Notes: generated from the letters alone by a model not told the origin. Positions 52,766 through 62,199 are shown, counted from the stretch's first letter. The stretch is 64,000 nucleotides of DNA from JANNBN01 sp031430595 (GCA_031430595.1 JANPBU010000060.1:50358-114357), one strand, 5' to 3'. Program-made: numbers and translations.

Positions 52766-53821
52766 TTAGCCGGTGCGGCGAACGATCAGTTCGGGTTCGA
52801 GTAACACACCCTCTGGTTTCGAGGACGGGTCGGTGAGTTGATTCTTGAGTAAACGGGCCAACTCACGGGTAACGGTGGTAATCGGTTGACGAATCGTGGT
52901 TAATCCGCCACCCGCATAGGCGGCGATGGGCGAGTCATCGAAGCCAACGACTGCGGCATCGCGACCAACGACGATCGATCGCGAGTCAAGTTCACTCAAC
53001 ACGGTGAGCGCTTGAAGGTCAGACATTGACACAAACGCGGTCGGGGGGTTGGGCAAATCAAGCACAGCACTCACAAGACGGCGATCGGTGTTTGGTTCAT
53101 CGACGAGGTTCAGTACGTGAAGGTCGGCGGCCGGCACGCCAGCGGCCTGCAACGTTTCACGAACACCGAGTTCGCGTTCGTCTTTTACGACCGAGCCAGT
53201 TGTACTTCCAAGCCACGCAAAACGTCGATGCCCGGAAGCAAGCAGATGATTGATTGCTGTTCGGGTACCAGCGCGTCCGTCGACGTCAACCCACGAATGA
53301 TTCAGCGAACCCCAGGTACGGCCAAAACTTACAAAGGGCACTCGCGAAGCAACAAGTCGCTCGGGGCGTTGATCCTGGCGTTCGGTTCCGGCAAAAATTA
53401 CTGCGTCGATAGCGGATTGGGCGGCTAGTTCGCGATAGGTGTCGATTTCACCGGTTGCCGAGTCAGAGGTAAACAGCAACACGTGGTATCCAATGAGCTC
53501 AAGGGCCTCGGTCATTTCATGAAGGAAGGTGTCCATGACCGAGTTGAGTCGACCGGCCAAGGGCGGGATTCGGTACGCGACGACCTTCGATGTGCCGGTG
53601 CGAAGGTTGCGTGCGTTTCGGTTAACCCGATACCCGAGGGTATCGATTGACAGGCGCACTCGCTGAATAGTTTCGGGTCGGACCCGATCGGGGGCGTTCA
53701 GCACGTTCGAAACCGTTTGGCGGCTGACACTTGCGTGCAAAGCCACATCGTCGATAGTTGGTGCGATGCCGGTTGGCGATACACCGAGAAGACCAGTCGA
53801 GTTCTTCGTTTCCAGCAACAT
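52766..53821 (-). CDS. LacI-family transcriptional regulator
   Basis: 351 residues from the ATG at 53821 (MLLETKNSTG). The HTH and hinge are at about 20-75: PTIDDVALHASVSRQTVSNV, LNAPDRVRPETIQRVRLSI, then GYRVNRNARNLRTG. A periplasmic-binding-like effector domain follows to the end. It probably represses the sugar-uptake and debranching genes downstream until the sugar is bound. It lies 139 bases before the binding-protein gene, same strand. Confidence 0.92.
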   Translation of the reverse strand: MLLETKNSTGLLGVSPTGIAPTIDDVALHASVSRQTVSNVLNAPDRVRPETIQRVRLSIDTLGYRVNRNARNLRTGTSKVVAYRIPPLAGRLNSVMDTFLHEMTEALELIGYHVLLFTSDSATGEIDTYRELAAQSAIDAVIFAGTERQDQRPERLVASRVPFVSFGRTWGSLNHSWVDVDGRAGTRTAINHLLASGHRRFAWLGSTTGSVVKDERELGVRETLQAAGVPAADLHVLNLVDEPNTDRRLVSAVLDLPNPPTAFVSMSDLQALTVLSELDSRSIVVGRDAAVVGFDDSPIAAYAGGGLTTIRQPITTVTRELARLLKNQLTDPSSKPEGVLLEPELIVRRTG

Positions 53822-53838
53822 GCACCACCCCCCGGTAG

Positions 53839-53869
53839 AATTTGATCGTTCCATTTTATCGTTCAAATT
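53839..53869. promoter_or_regulatory. Possible operator before the LacI gene
   Basis: AATTTGATCG at 53839-53848 and CGTTCAAATT at 53860-53869 are inverted with one mismatch, 11 bases apart. They begin 18 bases upstream of the LacI start. Control by LacI itself is a guess from position. Confidence 0.35.
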
Positions 53870-54007
53870 ACTGAATGCCATGACTGTACGGAGCGAAGGC
53901 GCAGTTGTCAACTCATTCTGTGGCACCAGTCACAAAATGAGTTGGTTGCACCTGGCAAGTGGGTTGTGCGACCAAGGATGTCCCAACGGGGGAATAGGTT
54001 CTTTGAC

Positions 54008-54502
54008 ATGCTCACCGAAGGAACGCCAGCCCCTGATTTTTCGATGACCGACCAAGACGGTGGGTTGGTTTCACTTTCCGAACATCGGGGCCGGTGGCTG
54101 TTGCTGTGGTGGTACCCAAAAGCTTCGACGCCCGGTTGAATAATTCAAGGCCAGGGACTGCGTGACAGGGCCCAATCATTTGCCGATGCAAACTGCTCAG
54201 TTGTGGGCGCATCGTTCGACACACCAGCTGAAAACAAGTCGTTCAAAGAAGCACAAGACTTTGCATATCCCCTACTGTCCGACAGCGACCGGCTCGCCGC
54301 AAACGCCTATCAGGTAGTGCGCGCTCCCGATCATCAGTACGCAGACTTTCCGCAACGGTTTTCGTATCTGATTGATCCGCAGGGCGTTATTCGCAAAGCA
54401 TACGAAGTCAAAGACGTTGCTGGGCATGCTGCCGAGGTACTGATCGACCTTGCTGAGCTAACCGAAGCCGGCACCGGCACCGGCACCGGAACAGCCCACT
54501 AG
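54008..54502 (+). CDS. Peroxiredoxin (BCP/PrxQ type) with probable selenocysteine at the active site
   Basis: 164 codons read through one in-frame TGA at 54137-54139 (codon 44). Before it the frame codes MLTEGTPAPDFSMTDQDGG and WWYPKASTPG; after it IIQGQGLRDRAQSF, SDSDRLAANAYQV and FSYLIDPQGVIRKAYEV, ending at TAG. The family motif is YPKAxTPGC-T-x-E/Q, where that Cys is the peroxidatic residue; the TGA falls exactly on it. The usual resolving Cys five residues on is Gln here. A hairpin fit for a bacterial SECIS follows the TGA. A nonsense mutation is the alternative, but everything else is intact. It would reduce peroxides using thioredoxin. Confidence 0.88.
54149..54172 (+). promoter_or_regulatory. 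Candidate bacterial SECIS hairpin
   Basis: Outer stem GGCC (54149-54152) with GGCC (54169-54172), a five-base bulge AGGGA on the 5' side, and inner stem CTG (54158-54160) with CAG (54166-54168). The apical loop is CGTGA, 21 bases after the TGA, with a G in its second position. Distance and loop G fit known bacterial SECIS rules. Other foldings are possible. Confidence 0.55.
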
Positions 54503-55527
54503 AGAAAATCGGCAGCCATCTCCAGCAAATTCTGGGTGGGGCGAGCGCCGATATGGCTGATGATTTCTGCTGCAGCAATGCCGCCAAGAAGTGCAGCATC
54601 TTCGAGCGAACGACCCGCACAAAACGCCGACAAAAACCCGCCGGCATAGGCATCGCCGGCACCAGTCGTGTCGACGACATGAGGAACCTCGTGGGCAGCA
54701 ACGCGCACTCGCTGGCCACCGTTTACGACTATCGAACCTTGCGGGCCCAACGTGATTGCCGATATCTCGCAGAGTTCGCCGACTCGACCCAGCGCACGAT
54801 CAAGATCATCGGTTTCGAACAGCGAAAGGATCTCGTTCTCATTCGCAAAAACGATGTCCACCGAATCGTTGAGTAAGGCCACCCATTCACCCCGAAATCT
54901 GTCAACACAAAACGGGTCAGAAAGGGTGAGCGAAAAACGTTGGCTCGCAGCATGAACAGTTTTGATGGCGTGTTCCAGAGCACCCCGGGCCTCCATTTCG
55001 TCCCAGAGATACCCTTCGAGGTACGTGACCTTCGCACTGACAAGGTCTGCTTCGTGCATATCGGGAACCCGCAGGCCCCGAGCAGCCCCAAGGTAGGTCG
55101 CCATAGTTCGCTCGGCGTCGGGTGTCACGTTGATCAGGCAACGACCGGTCGGGGCAAAGTCGTCGGACGCCCGAGAGGTGGTGAACTTCACCCCAACCGA
55201 GCGAATGTCGTTAGCAAACGCGTCGCCAAGTTCGTCAGAACGAACCTTCCCAAAAAAGGCACTCGCCGTCCCGAGCATGGCAGCAACGACTGCGGTATTC
55301 GCCGCCGAACCGCCCGAAACCTGCACCAATGACTCACCGGCCGCTATCGACCGGCTTTGCATGGCTGAGTAAATAGGTACGGCTCGTTCTACATCGACAA
55401 GCTCCATAATCCCTTTGTCGAGCCGGTGGTCGGCGAGGAATTGATCGTCTGCCCGGCCAAGAACGTCGACGATGGCGTGGCCAATCGTAACGATGTCGCA
55501 GGTTTCGCCAAATTGAATATCGGTCAC
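54499..55527 (-). CDS. PfkB-family carbohydrate/nucleoside kinase (adenosine kinase-like)
   Basis: 342 residues from a GTG at 55527 (MTDIQFGETCDIV); a TTG eight codons earlier is the alternative. Ribokinase-fold motifs: VTIGHAIVDVLGRADD, VSGGSAANTAVVAAMLG (about 78-94), ANENEI, and the ATP/anion-hole signature VVDTTGAGDAYAGGFLSAF (about 281-299). Similar PfkB proteins phosphorylate adenosine or sugars; the substrate is not certain. Its 3' end overlaps the peroxiredoxin gene by 4 bases. It is divergent from pepN. Confidence 0.88.
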   Translation of the reverse strand: MTDIQFGETCDIVTIGHAIVDVLGRADDQFLADHRLDKGIMELVDVERAVPIYSAMQSRSIAAGESLVQVSGGSAANTAVVAAMLGTASAFFGKVRSDELGDAFANDIRSVGVKFTTSRASDDFAPTGRCLINVTPDAERTMATYLGAARGLRVPDMHEADLVSAKVTYLEGYLWDEMEARGALEHAIKTVHAASQRFSLTLSDPFCVDRFRGEWVALLNDSVDIVFANENEILSLFETDDLDRALGRVGELCEISAITLGPQGSIVVNGGQRVRVAAHEVPHVVDTTGAGDAYAGGFLSAFCAGRSLEDAALLGGIAAAEIISHIGARPTQNLLEMAADFL

Positions 55528-55560
55528 GTGTTCACACGATAGTGGTGGCAAGCTGGGGGT

Positions 55561-58170
55561 ATGAGCGAGATCACCGCTAACCCTTACCGCCTCCCCCGTA
55601 CCGTCACGCCAATCAGGTATGACCTCACGCTGGCCCCCGACCTGAAGCGTCGCGACTTCATTGGACGATCAACTGTTACCTTGCGGGTGAACGAGCCGGT
55701 AGCTCAGATCGTATGTAACGCCGCCGAACTCGAAGTCACCAAGGCTTGGGTCGTTGATGCATCGGGCACCCGAACTGATTCGTCAGCCATCGAACTCGAT
55801 GCAACACAAGAGCGCGTCACGGTGACCTTTCCCCGCACCGTTGTCGTCGGTGAATGTAAGCTAACGTACGAATTCACTGGTGTTCTCAATGACCGACTTG
55901 CTGGTTTCTACGCAAGCACATGGACCGATGAACACGATGTAACCCACATTATTGCCGCGACTCAATTCGAATCGACCGATGCACGGAAGGCATTCCCATG
56001 CTGGGACGAACCCGACTTGAAGGCTGTGTTCAGTACAACACTCGTCGTTCAAGCCGACCTGATGGCGGTATCAAACGAGTCAGTACTTCACGAAACCATT
56101 CTGTCGACTGGGAAGCGTTCCATCACGTTCAACGACACGATGATCATGAGCACTTACCTGGTGTGTTTTGTGGTTGGCGAACTGGAAGCAACTACCGCAA
56201 TCGACGTTGACGGGGTGCCGTTGCGGGTCATTCACCGGCCTGGCCAAGGTCATCTCACGGCGTTCGCATTAGAAATCGGTGAGTTCTCGCTGCGGTACTT
56301 CTCGACCTATTACGCAATCCCGTACCCGGGCCGAAAGATGGACCTCATTGCGCTTCCTGACTTCGCCGCAGGCGCAATGGAAAACCTTGGTGCGGTGACG
56401 TTCCGCGAAACCCTGTTGTTAGTTAATCCTGCAAGTGCCAGCCACGTCGAGCTAGAACGCATTGCCGATGTTGTAGCCCACGAAATCGCCCATATGTGGT
56501 TTGGCGATCTTGTCACCATGTCTTGGTGGAACGGACTCTGGCTGAATGAAGCATTCGCTACATTCGCAGAAACCTCGTGTGTGGCGGCATTCCGCCCAGA
56601 ATGGGATCGTTGGACGTCATTTGGAGTTGAACGGTCGGCCGCAATGACAGTCGATGCACTTCACAGCACTCGACCAATCGAATTCCCGGTCATTTCACCC
56701 GATGATGCCGACGGCATGTTTGATGTACTCACATACGAAAAGGGGGCGTCAGTTCTGCGGCAGCTAGAGCAGTATCTCGGTGAAGAACGATTCCGTGATG
56801 GCGTCCGCCACTATCTCGATAAGCACGCCTACGGTAATTCGGAAACGAGTGATCTTTTCGACGCAATCGAGCACGTCACCGGCGAACCGGTTGCAACCAT
56901 GATGCAGGGTTGGATTTTCACCGGAGGTTTCCCGCTGGTGAGCGTGTCTGAAGCCAGTGACGGTAAGGCGGTTGTACTCAGCCAACAGCGTTTCACCTAC
57001 CTGCCTGAGCCCGATCAAAATGCCCCAGCGATAACCTGGCAGATCCCGATTCTGTGGAACACTCTTGATGCTGCGGGTCCGCTTTCCGGTCGGGTCAACC
57101 TTGGCGCAGACCCCGTGCACATCAATATGCCAGAAGGGATCCAACCCACCATCGTGAACGGTGGTGGTCACGGGTTTTATCGGGTTCGTTACGACGATGC
57201 GATGCTCATGCGTCTCTCGGCAACCATCGAGCGGCTCTCCCCCATCGAACGCTTTGGCGTCGTCAATGACACGTGGGCAGCCGTGATGTCCGGTGCGCTT
57301 CCGAGCGAGGCGTTCGTTCGACTGGCGGAAAGTCTGAGTGGCGAACGCGACCCAAACGTTTGGTCTGCACTCCTCGAAGGCTTCACGACCCTTGATCACA
57401 TTATCGATGCTGCCGTCGATGCGCCCGCCAGAATTGCTCTTCGCGCACTCATCACGAAGCTGACCCAACCCATCCTCAATGAATTGGGCTGGACGCCAGA
57501 CGCGAGTAATCAGGCGATCCCAGAGTCGACGCAACTCGCAAGGCTTCGGGGCCAAATGATTGAAGCCCTTGGCGTAACTGGTGCAGACGAAGCTGTTCGT
57601 TCAGCGTCGGCCGAACGAGTGGCCGCAGCACTTTCTGATGACCCGAACATTGCGCTTCCGTCCGATGTTGCTTCTGCTGTTATCGAGGTAGCGGCCCGCA
57701 CCGGCGATGCCACCCGATGGGAACAGTACCGAACAACAATGCTTTCCGATAGTGCAACCCCTCAAGCCAAAGTGCGGATTCTGCGAGCCCTCGGAGGGTT
57801 CGAAGACGCGGCACTTCGAACTCAATCGTTGAACCTCATCCTCAGCGACGATGTTCGTTCACAAGACGCACCCATCCTTCTCGGCCGTCTTGCGTCGGAC
57901 CGAATTTCAGGCCCCGATGGCTGGGCATACATGCGAGACCATTGGGACGAAATCGTGGCGAGGATACCGGCAACAAGTGTTGCCCGGTTGACATCGACCC
58001 TTGTCCGGCGTACGGAAGGCGACTTGCCGGCAGATATTCGAGCGTTCTTTTCGGCCCACCCAGTTCCGCAAGGGGGCAAAATGGTTTCGCAAAGCATTGA
58101 GCGGCTAACGGTTCACGAAAAACTTCGTGAACGAGAATCAGCACGGCTCGCGACCGTCTTGGCCGGCTAG
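55561..58170 (+). CDS. pepN: Aminopeptidase N (M1 family)
   Basis: 869 residues. The exopeptidase motif GAMENLGAVTFRE is at about 276-288, and the zinc site HEIAHMWFGDL with the downstream Glu in NEAFATFAE at about 311-335. A C-terminal ERAP1-like helical domain follows. It removes N-terminal amino acids from peptides in the cytoplasm; there is no signal peptide. Length is typical of actinobacterial PepN. It is convergent with the nucleotidyl cyclase gene. Confidence 0.95.
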   Translation: MSEITANPYRLPRTVTPIRYDLTLAPDLKRRDFIGRSTVTLRVNEPVAQIVCNAAELEVTKAWVVDASGTRTDSSAIELDATQERVTVTFPRTVVVGECKLTYEFTGVLNDRLAGFYASTWTDEHDVTHIIAATQFESTDARKAFPCWDEPDLKAVFSTTLVVQADLMAVSNESVLHETILSTGKRSITFNDTMIMSTYLVCFVVGELEATTAIDVDGVPLRVIHRPGQGHLTAFALEIGEFSLRYFSTYYAIPYPGRKMDLIALPDFAAGAMENLGAVTFRETLLLVNPASASHVELERIADVVAHEIAHMWFGDLVTMSWWNGLWLNEAFATFAETSCVAAFRPEWDRWTSFGVERSAAMTVDALHSTRPIEFPVISPDDADGMFDVLTYEKGASVLRQLEQYLGEERFRDGVRHYLDKHAYGNSETSDLFDAIEHVTGEPVATMMQGWIFTGGFPLVSVSEASDGKAVVLSQQRFTYLPEPDQNAPAITWQIPILWNTLDAAGPLSGRVNLGADPVHINMPEGIQPTIVNGGGHGFYRVRYDDAMLMRLSATIERLSPIERFGVVNDTWAAVMSGALPSEAFVRLAESLSGERDPNVWSALLEGFTTLDHIIDAAVDAPARIALRALITKLTQPILNELGWTPDASNQAIPESTQLARLRGQMIEALGVTGADEAVRSASAERVAAALSDDPNIALPSDVASAVIEVAARTGDATRWEQYRTTMLSDSATPQAKVRILRALGGFEDAALRTQSLNLILSDDVRSQDAPILLGRLASDRISGPDGWAYMRDHWDEIVARIPATSVARLTSTLVRRTEGDLPADIRAFFSAHPVPQGGKMVSQSIERLTVHEKLRERESARLATVLAG

Positions 58171-58183
58171 GGACTGCTCTGGT

Positions 58184-58720
58184 CTAGCGACTGCTTTCGG
58201 CTGGCTCTGGTCGAGATGAAAGAGCCACGACAGCGACTGAGGCGGTGACACCGCGAACGTCGAGATCGCCCATCCAGCGGGTGGTTACCCAGTCGGGGGC
58301 AGATTGGGCGACAACGTCGGTGACAAGAACTTCTCCGGGGGCCGCTTCGGAACACAGCCGGCTCGCCAGGTTGACCGGCATGCCGATGTAGTCGTCACCT
58401 TCGAACAGGATCACGAGACCAGAGGCAATACCGGCACGCAGAGGAAGCGGAAACCCGACTTCAACGAGTTCGTGTTCAATGTTCAGAACGGCCCTCACGA
58501 GTGGTGTGGGGTCAACCGAAACGAACATTGCCCCGTCGCCCAGCCACTTATCAACCCGAACACCTTGGCGACTAGCGGTATCTCGTACGACCATCCGAAA
58601 ATCGGCAAGGGCAGCGACTGCGGCTGCATCACCGCGCTGGTCGGTGTACGCGGTGAAACGACTGATGTCGATGAAGGCAAACGTGCGTTCAACACGTGTC
58701 ACCTGTCGATTAGTCGCCAT
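58184..58720 (-). CDS. Class III adenylate/guanylate cyclase, single domain
   Basis: 178 residues from the ATG at 58720 (MATNRQVTRVERTF); the frame continues 39 codons upstream without a better start. The catalytic set is complete: first metal Asp in FAFIDISRFTAYTD, Lys and second metal Asp in VDKWLGDGAMF, substrate loop GDDYIGMPVNLASRL with Asn and Arg. A Lys/Asp pair fits adenylate rather than guanylate cyclase. No sensor domain. It is divergent from the sigma gene. Confidence 0.88.
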   Translation of the reverse strand: MATNRQVTRVERTFAFIDISRFTAYTDQRGDAAAVAALADFRMVVRDTASRQGVRVDKWLGDGAMFVSVDPTPLVRAVLNIEHELVEVGFPLPLRAGIASGLVILFEGDDYIGMPVNLASRLCSEAAPGEVLVTDVVAQSAPDWVTTRWMGDLDVRGVTASVAVVALSSRPEPAESSR

Positions 58721-58851
58721 GTGACCAACGTAACACTTCTCCGCCACTGCTGGCTCCCCAAATACGTAACGAACATTGCGGATGAGGGCCGATGCGCTTA
58801 CCTGTGACTGGGTACGGTCACGTTTTTGCTGTCCCATACGTCAAACAGAAT

Positions 58852-59727
58852 ATGGACATGGATCGGCAAAGAGAATTTGATGGGGAACGTGACCGCCTGG
58901 CTTAGATCGCAACACGAATTCTAGAGTCGGAGACCGAAGCTGACGATGTGTTGCAAGAAGCAAGGCTTCGACTTACCAACGCGGTCAACGTTGACGATGT
59001 GCCGGCTTGGTTGACGACCGTAGTCACCCGGCTTTGTTTGGATCAACTACGGAAACGACAAACCCGATCAACCTTCGAGGCAGCAACACCAGTTGGAACG
59101 GCGATTGTTGATCCAGAAGCCGATGCGCTGCCAGCGGAACAAGTCGGTGAAGCAATGCAAGTCGTCATTGATGCACTCGCCCCGGCCGAGCGTGCAGCGC
59201 TCGTTCTTCACGACGTGTTCGGATATCGGTTCGACGAGATCGGCCAAATTCTGGGGAGGTCAGTTGCTGCGGTCCGCCAATTGGCCAGCCGAGCACGCCA
59301 TAAAGTTGAAGGCTTACCGGAACCGGCCGCAGAACACGCGCAGCGCATTGAGAGTCGACATGTGGTCAACGCGTTTCTTGAAGCCGCTCGCGGCGGCGAC
59401 CTGCAAACCCTCCTCACGTTGCTTGCCCCCGACGCAGTGATACGAGCTGATGCGTTCGCACAGACCATGGGCACCGAACCGCTCTACGACGGTGCCGACG
59501 CGGTAGCTGCGCGTCTGAACGGAGCTAAGGGTGCAGCGCCAGTGTTGATTGATAGCGAACTCGGAGCCGCATGGATCGCGGCCGGGACGGTCAAAGTAGC
59601 GTTCGTGTTCCACGTCGAAGCCGGTCTTGTCCGCGAGGTTGAGTTGATCGCCGATCCCGACGTGCTCGCCACCATCGACGTGACAAGGTTGCGTAACGAC
59701 TCAAAAAAGGAAGACCAAACACCATGA
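58852..59727 (+). pseudogene. ECF41-type (SigJ-like) sigma factor with in-frame amber stop
   Basis: From the ATG at 58852 the frame reads MDMDRQREFDGERDRLA, then TAG at 58903-58905, then IATRILESETEADDVLQEAR and on. The residues on both sides of the stop match the start of region 2 in SigJ-like factors, so the stop interrupts the gene. Downstream are region 2 (WLTTVVTRLCLDQLRKRQ), region 4 (LAPAERAALVLHDVFGYRFDEIG) and a SnoaL-like C-terminal domain (TLLTLLAPDAVIRADAF). Either it is a pseudogene, or a start near 58945 makes a product lacking the first helix. A sequencing error is also possible. Confidence 0.75.
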
Positions 59728-59960
59728 AGACCATGACATGTACCCAACTCGGCGGACCCTGCGCTCACCCGCTCCAAGGTATGACGGCAGATGAAATCGT
59801 CAAAGCTCAAGACGCGCACCTCAAAGAACGCGTCGCTACCGGCGACGATTTGCACGCGGACGCCCTCGGAGAAATGAAAGGTCGATGGAAACACCCCATA
59901 TCCGGAATGCGTTGGTACAAAAAGGCCAAAGCCGATTTCGCAGCACTCGCCAACGACTAG
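59724..59960 (+). CDS. DUF1059-like small protein
   Basis: 78 residues: MKTMTCTQLGGPCAHPLQGM, then a helical middle and MRWYKKAKADFAALAND. The opening MKTMTCTQLGG with its paired Cys and the WY-x-K end resemble DUF1059 proteins. Its ATG overlaps the sigma factor's stop (ATGA), so they share a transcript. Function unknown. The following 59961-60171 shows no gene I can support. Confidence 0.7.
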   Translation: MKTMTCTQLGGPCAHPLQGMTADEIVKAQDAHLKERVATGDDLHADALGEMKGRWKHPISGMRWYKKAKADFAALAND

Positions 59961-60171
59961 CCAGCCTGAATCAGTCCATCGCCAAGAATTCATGATCATG
60001 TGCGCACATATGAATGCGATCGCCCTCGAACGAAGAACGTTGAGGGAAGGGCCGCACACAATTGGGCCGTAGTGCTTTGCGAGTCCCTGCGGCACGAGAG
60101 TGGTGATCTGTTCGGACTTGTCGATCCGGCCAGGTCACTCCGGTCATCCCAAGGTCAATACAACGAGGGTC

Positions 60172-60501
60172 TTACTGCCTTTTGACCATGGCACTCATGT
60201 CCATGACTGCTGCCCGCAACGGACCGTGTGTGATGCGCATAGTGCGTAGAAACATTTCAGCTTCCTGCAACGCAATGACTTCCGGATTTTCCGGGGTTGT
60301 TAAAGCGTTTCCACAGGTTGCTTCGCGCACTTCGTAACGTAGGTTGAAGAACTGCAATCGCCTATCATACGTAAACGTACCTTCTTGTGTGAAATCACTT
60401 AGGAAGAGGTCGTGTTCCTCTACCATCGAAAGCAAATATGCACGCGCATTGTTTGTTAATTCCTTGAATTGCCCCCGCACGGTCACTCGAAAAATGATCA
60501 C
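60172..60501 (-). CDS. DUF6204 family protein
   Basis: 109 residues. The pattern FRVTVRGQFKELTNNARAYLL, then EGTFTYDRRLQFFNLRYEVR is that of DUF6204 as I know it. Small, soluble, cytoplasmic; no function known. It stands apart. The 60502-60849 stretch beyond has no gene I can support; a 73-codon minus-strand frame there is weak. Confidence 0.75.
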   Translation of the reverse strand: MIIFRVTVRGQFKELTNNARAYLLSMVEEHDLFLSDFTQEGTFTYDRRLQFFNLRYEVREATCGNALTTPENPEVIALQEAEMFLRTMRITHGPLRAAVMDMSAMVKRQ

Positions 60502-60849
60502 ATCATCAACGGTACGCCCTTTACGTGGTGGTGGCGAACCCGAGCCCTGACGTGCTCAAGAATTGCAATTCGTATCCCTAGAGTGCCCCTGGGTATCGCA
60601 AAGGGCGTTTCTTAACGATCTGTGCGCATATTGATTACGGCAACAGAACTTGCTTGGTAGTCCTCTCGACATCCCGGCGGTACGGGGCAGTTCCTCTCGG
60701 AACAATAACGACCATCGATACCGAAACCGGCATTCTCACGGCTCGGCCAATCGTGACTGACACCGCAATCACGGGGTAAAGCTGTTCGACGAGGACACTC
60801 GTCGGTTGATACGTCGCAAGCGTCATCCTCGACCCTGTCGACCTTTCGC

Positions 60850-60888
60850 TATACACCTTTATAATGCGTTGTACTATAAAGGTGTATA
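60850..60888. promoter_or_regulatory. 14-bp inverted repeat upstream of the AAA ATPase gene
   Basis: TATACACCTTTATA at 60850-60863 and TATAAAGGTGTATA at 60875-60888, perfect arms, 11 bases apart. It ends 28 bases before the ATPase ATG. Arms this long in a promoter region suggest a dimeric or paired repressor site, or a transcript hairpin. It is AT-rich against its surroundings. Confidence 0.65.
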
Positions 60889-60916
60889 TTCGTCTATAGA
60901 GCTGTAGGGGGAAAAC

Positions 60917-62089
60917 ATGGGACAGAGTGAGTACTTTCGTCGTACCGGGTTGGCCGATGCGCTGGCCGACCGGGTGCTCGCAACGGTAAGTCCGTCCGCT
61001 GCCTCGTCAGGGGTATTTCTGGCTGCACCTCGACGAACAGGAAAGTCGACCTTTCTTCGCGAGGATTTTCGTCCAGCGTTGGAACGTAGGGGAGCTTTCG
61101 TTTTGTACGTCGATTTGTGGAAGGACCGAGAATCCGACCCGGGAGATCTCATTAACTCTGCGGTTCGTTCGGCATTGTCGAACTTTGACAGTGTCGTCAT
61201 GAAATTGGCCAAAAAGACGGGGCTCAAGGGCCTCAACGCTGGTCCGGTCACCTTTTCACTGGAGGAGGTTGGGGTCGCAAGCAGCGTGTCATTGAGCGAT
61301 GCATTGAGCGAATTGTCCGATGAACTTCGCAAACCCATCGTGTTGATTATTGATGAGGCTCAACATGCAATCGTGAGCGAAAAAGGTTACGACGCACTTT
61401 TTGCGTTGAAGGCAGCACGCGATGAACTCAACTCGACGCCTCACTATGGATTACGAGTCGTCGCGACGGGGTCGAACCGGGACAAACTAGCCATGCTCAG
61501 AAACAGCAAAGATCAAGCGTTTTTTGGTGCACCACTGGTCGAGTTCCCCGCCCTCAACCGTGACTACACCGACTGGTTTTGTGACCGCATCAGCCTAAAC
61601 GCACTCCTTAACCGAGACATCGTTTGGAACCGGTTCATCCAAGCGTCGTTTCGACCAGAAATCCTGAATGCCGCTGCCGACCAACTCCGTTTCGACTTTA
61701 CGATACAACCCAACCAACTCAACGACGCGTTCGTCGCAGCGGTCCAATCACAAATCGACGAGGCAGAGAATCAAGCGCTTCGAGTAATCAATTCCCTCAC
61801 ACCACTGCAATCCGCAGTCATACGCGTCCTGGCCGAGCGAAAAGACAACTATGCACCTTTCACGGTCGAAACCATTGCATCGTACCGGTCAGTCCTTACT
61901 GCCATTGCGCCCGGTGAAACAATCGTTCCCGACAGTTCAAACGTGCAACAAGCCCTCTCCGCGCTTCAAGACAAAATGCTGGTCTGGAAAGAACGACGAG
62001 GCGTGTATGCCCTCGAAGAATCAGCCACTGCTGATCTCCTCCAACGACACGGACTCCCAGATCAGTCAGCAGATCATCAAGGACCATAA
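60917..62089 (+). CDS. Stand-alone AAA/STAND-like ATPase
   Basis: 390 residues. Walker A APRRTGKSTFL (about 37-47), Walker B PIVLIIDEAQHAI (about 140-152) and a sensor-like RVVATGSNRDKL (about 178-189). After the ATPase core comes a helical and probably winged-helix C-terminal region (LQSAVIRVLAERKDNYAPF to DKMLVWKERRGVYAL). It resembles the archaeal-type/ORC-like ATPases often found in bacterial islands and defence loci. A ribosome site (GGGGGAAAAC) precedes the ATG. No partner gene in the same direction. Confidence 0.8.
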   Translation: MGQSEYFRRTGLADALADRVLATVSPSAASSGVFLAAPRRTGKSTFLREDFRPALERRGAFVLYVDLWKDRESDPGDLINSAVRSALSNFDSVVMKLAKKTGLKGLNAGPVTFSLEEVGVASSVSLSDALSELSDELRKPIVLIIDEAQHAIVSEKGYDALFALKAARDELNSTPHYGLRVVATGSNRDKLAMLRNSKDQAFFGAPLVEFPALNRDYTDWFCDRISLNALLNRDIVWNRFIQASFRPEILNAAADQLRFDFTIQPNQLNDAFVAAVQSQIDEAENQALRVINSLTPLQSAVIRVLAERKDNYAPFTVETIASYRSVLTAIAPGETIVPDSSNVQQALSALQDKMLVWKERRGVYALEESATADLLQRHGLPDQSADHQGP

Positions 62090-62199
62090 CCTTGAATGGT
62101 TAGATATTTCTACGTATCAAGACGCTAGCTCGCCGCTAATGCCTCCGAAGAAGTCGACCCCTTCGACCCCTGTCTACCTCTCGGTGGCCTGGAGCAAGT

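Noticed and set aside
58903..58905. Special recoding (pyrrolysine) at the TAG in the sigma gene
   Set aside because: The site is not a catalytic residue, and pyrrolysine is almost confined to methylamine-using archaea and a few bacteria. Mutation or error is simpler.
60000..60185. 61-codon plus-strand frame between the DUF1059-like and DUF6204 genes
   Set aside because: No domain, no ribosome site, and it overlaps the end of the DUF6204 gene.
60635..60856. 73-codon minus-strand gene
   Set aside because: Its start lies within the 14-bp inverted repeat, and its composition (many Val, Thr, Arg, no domain) gives no support.
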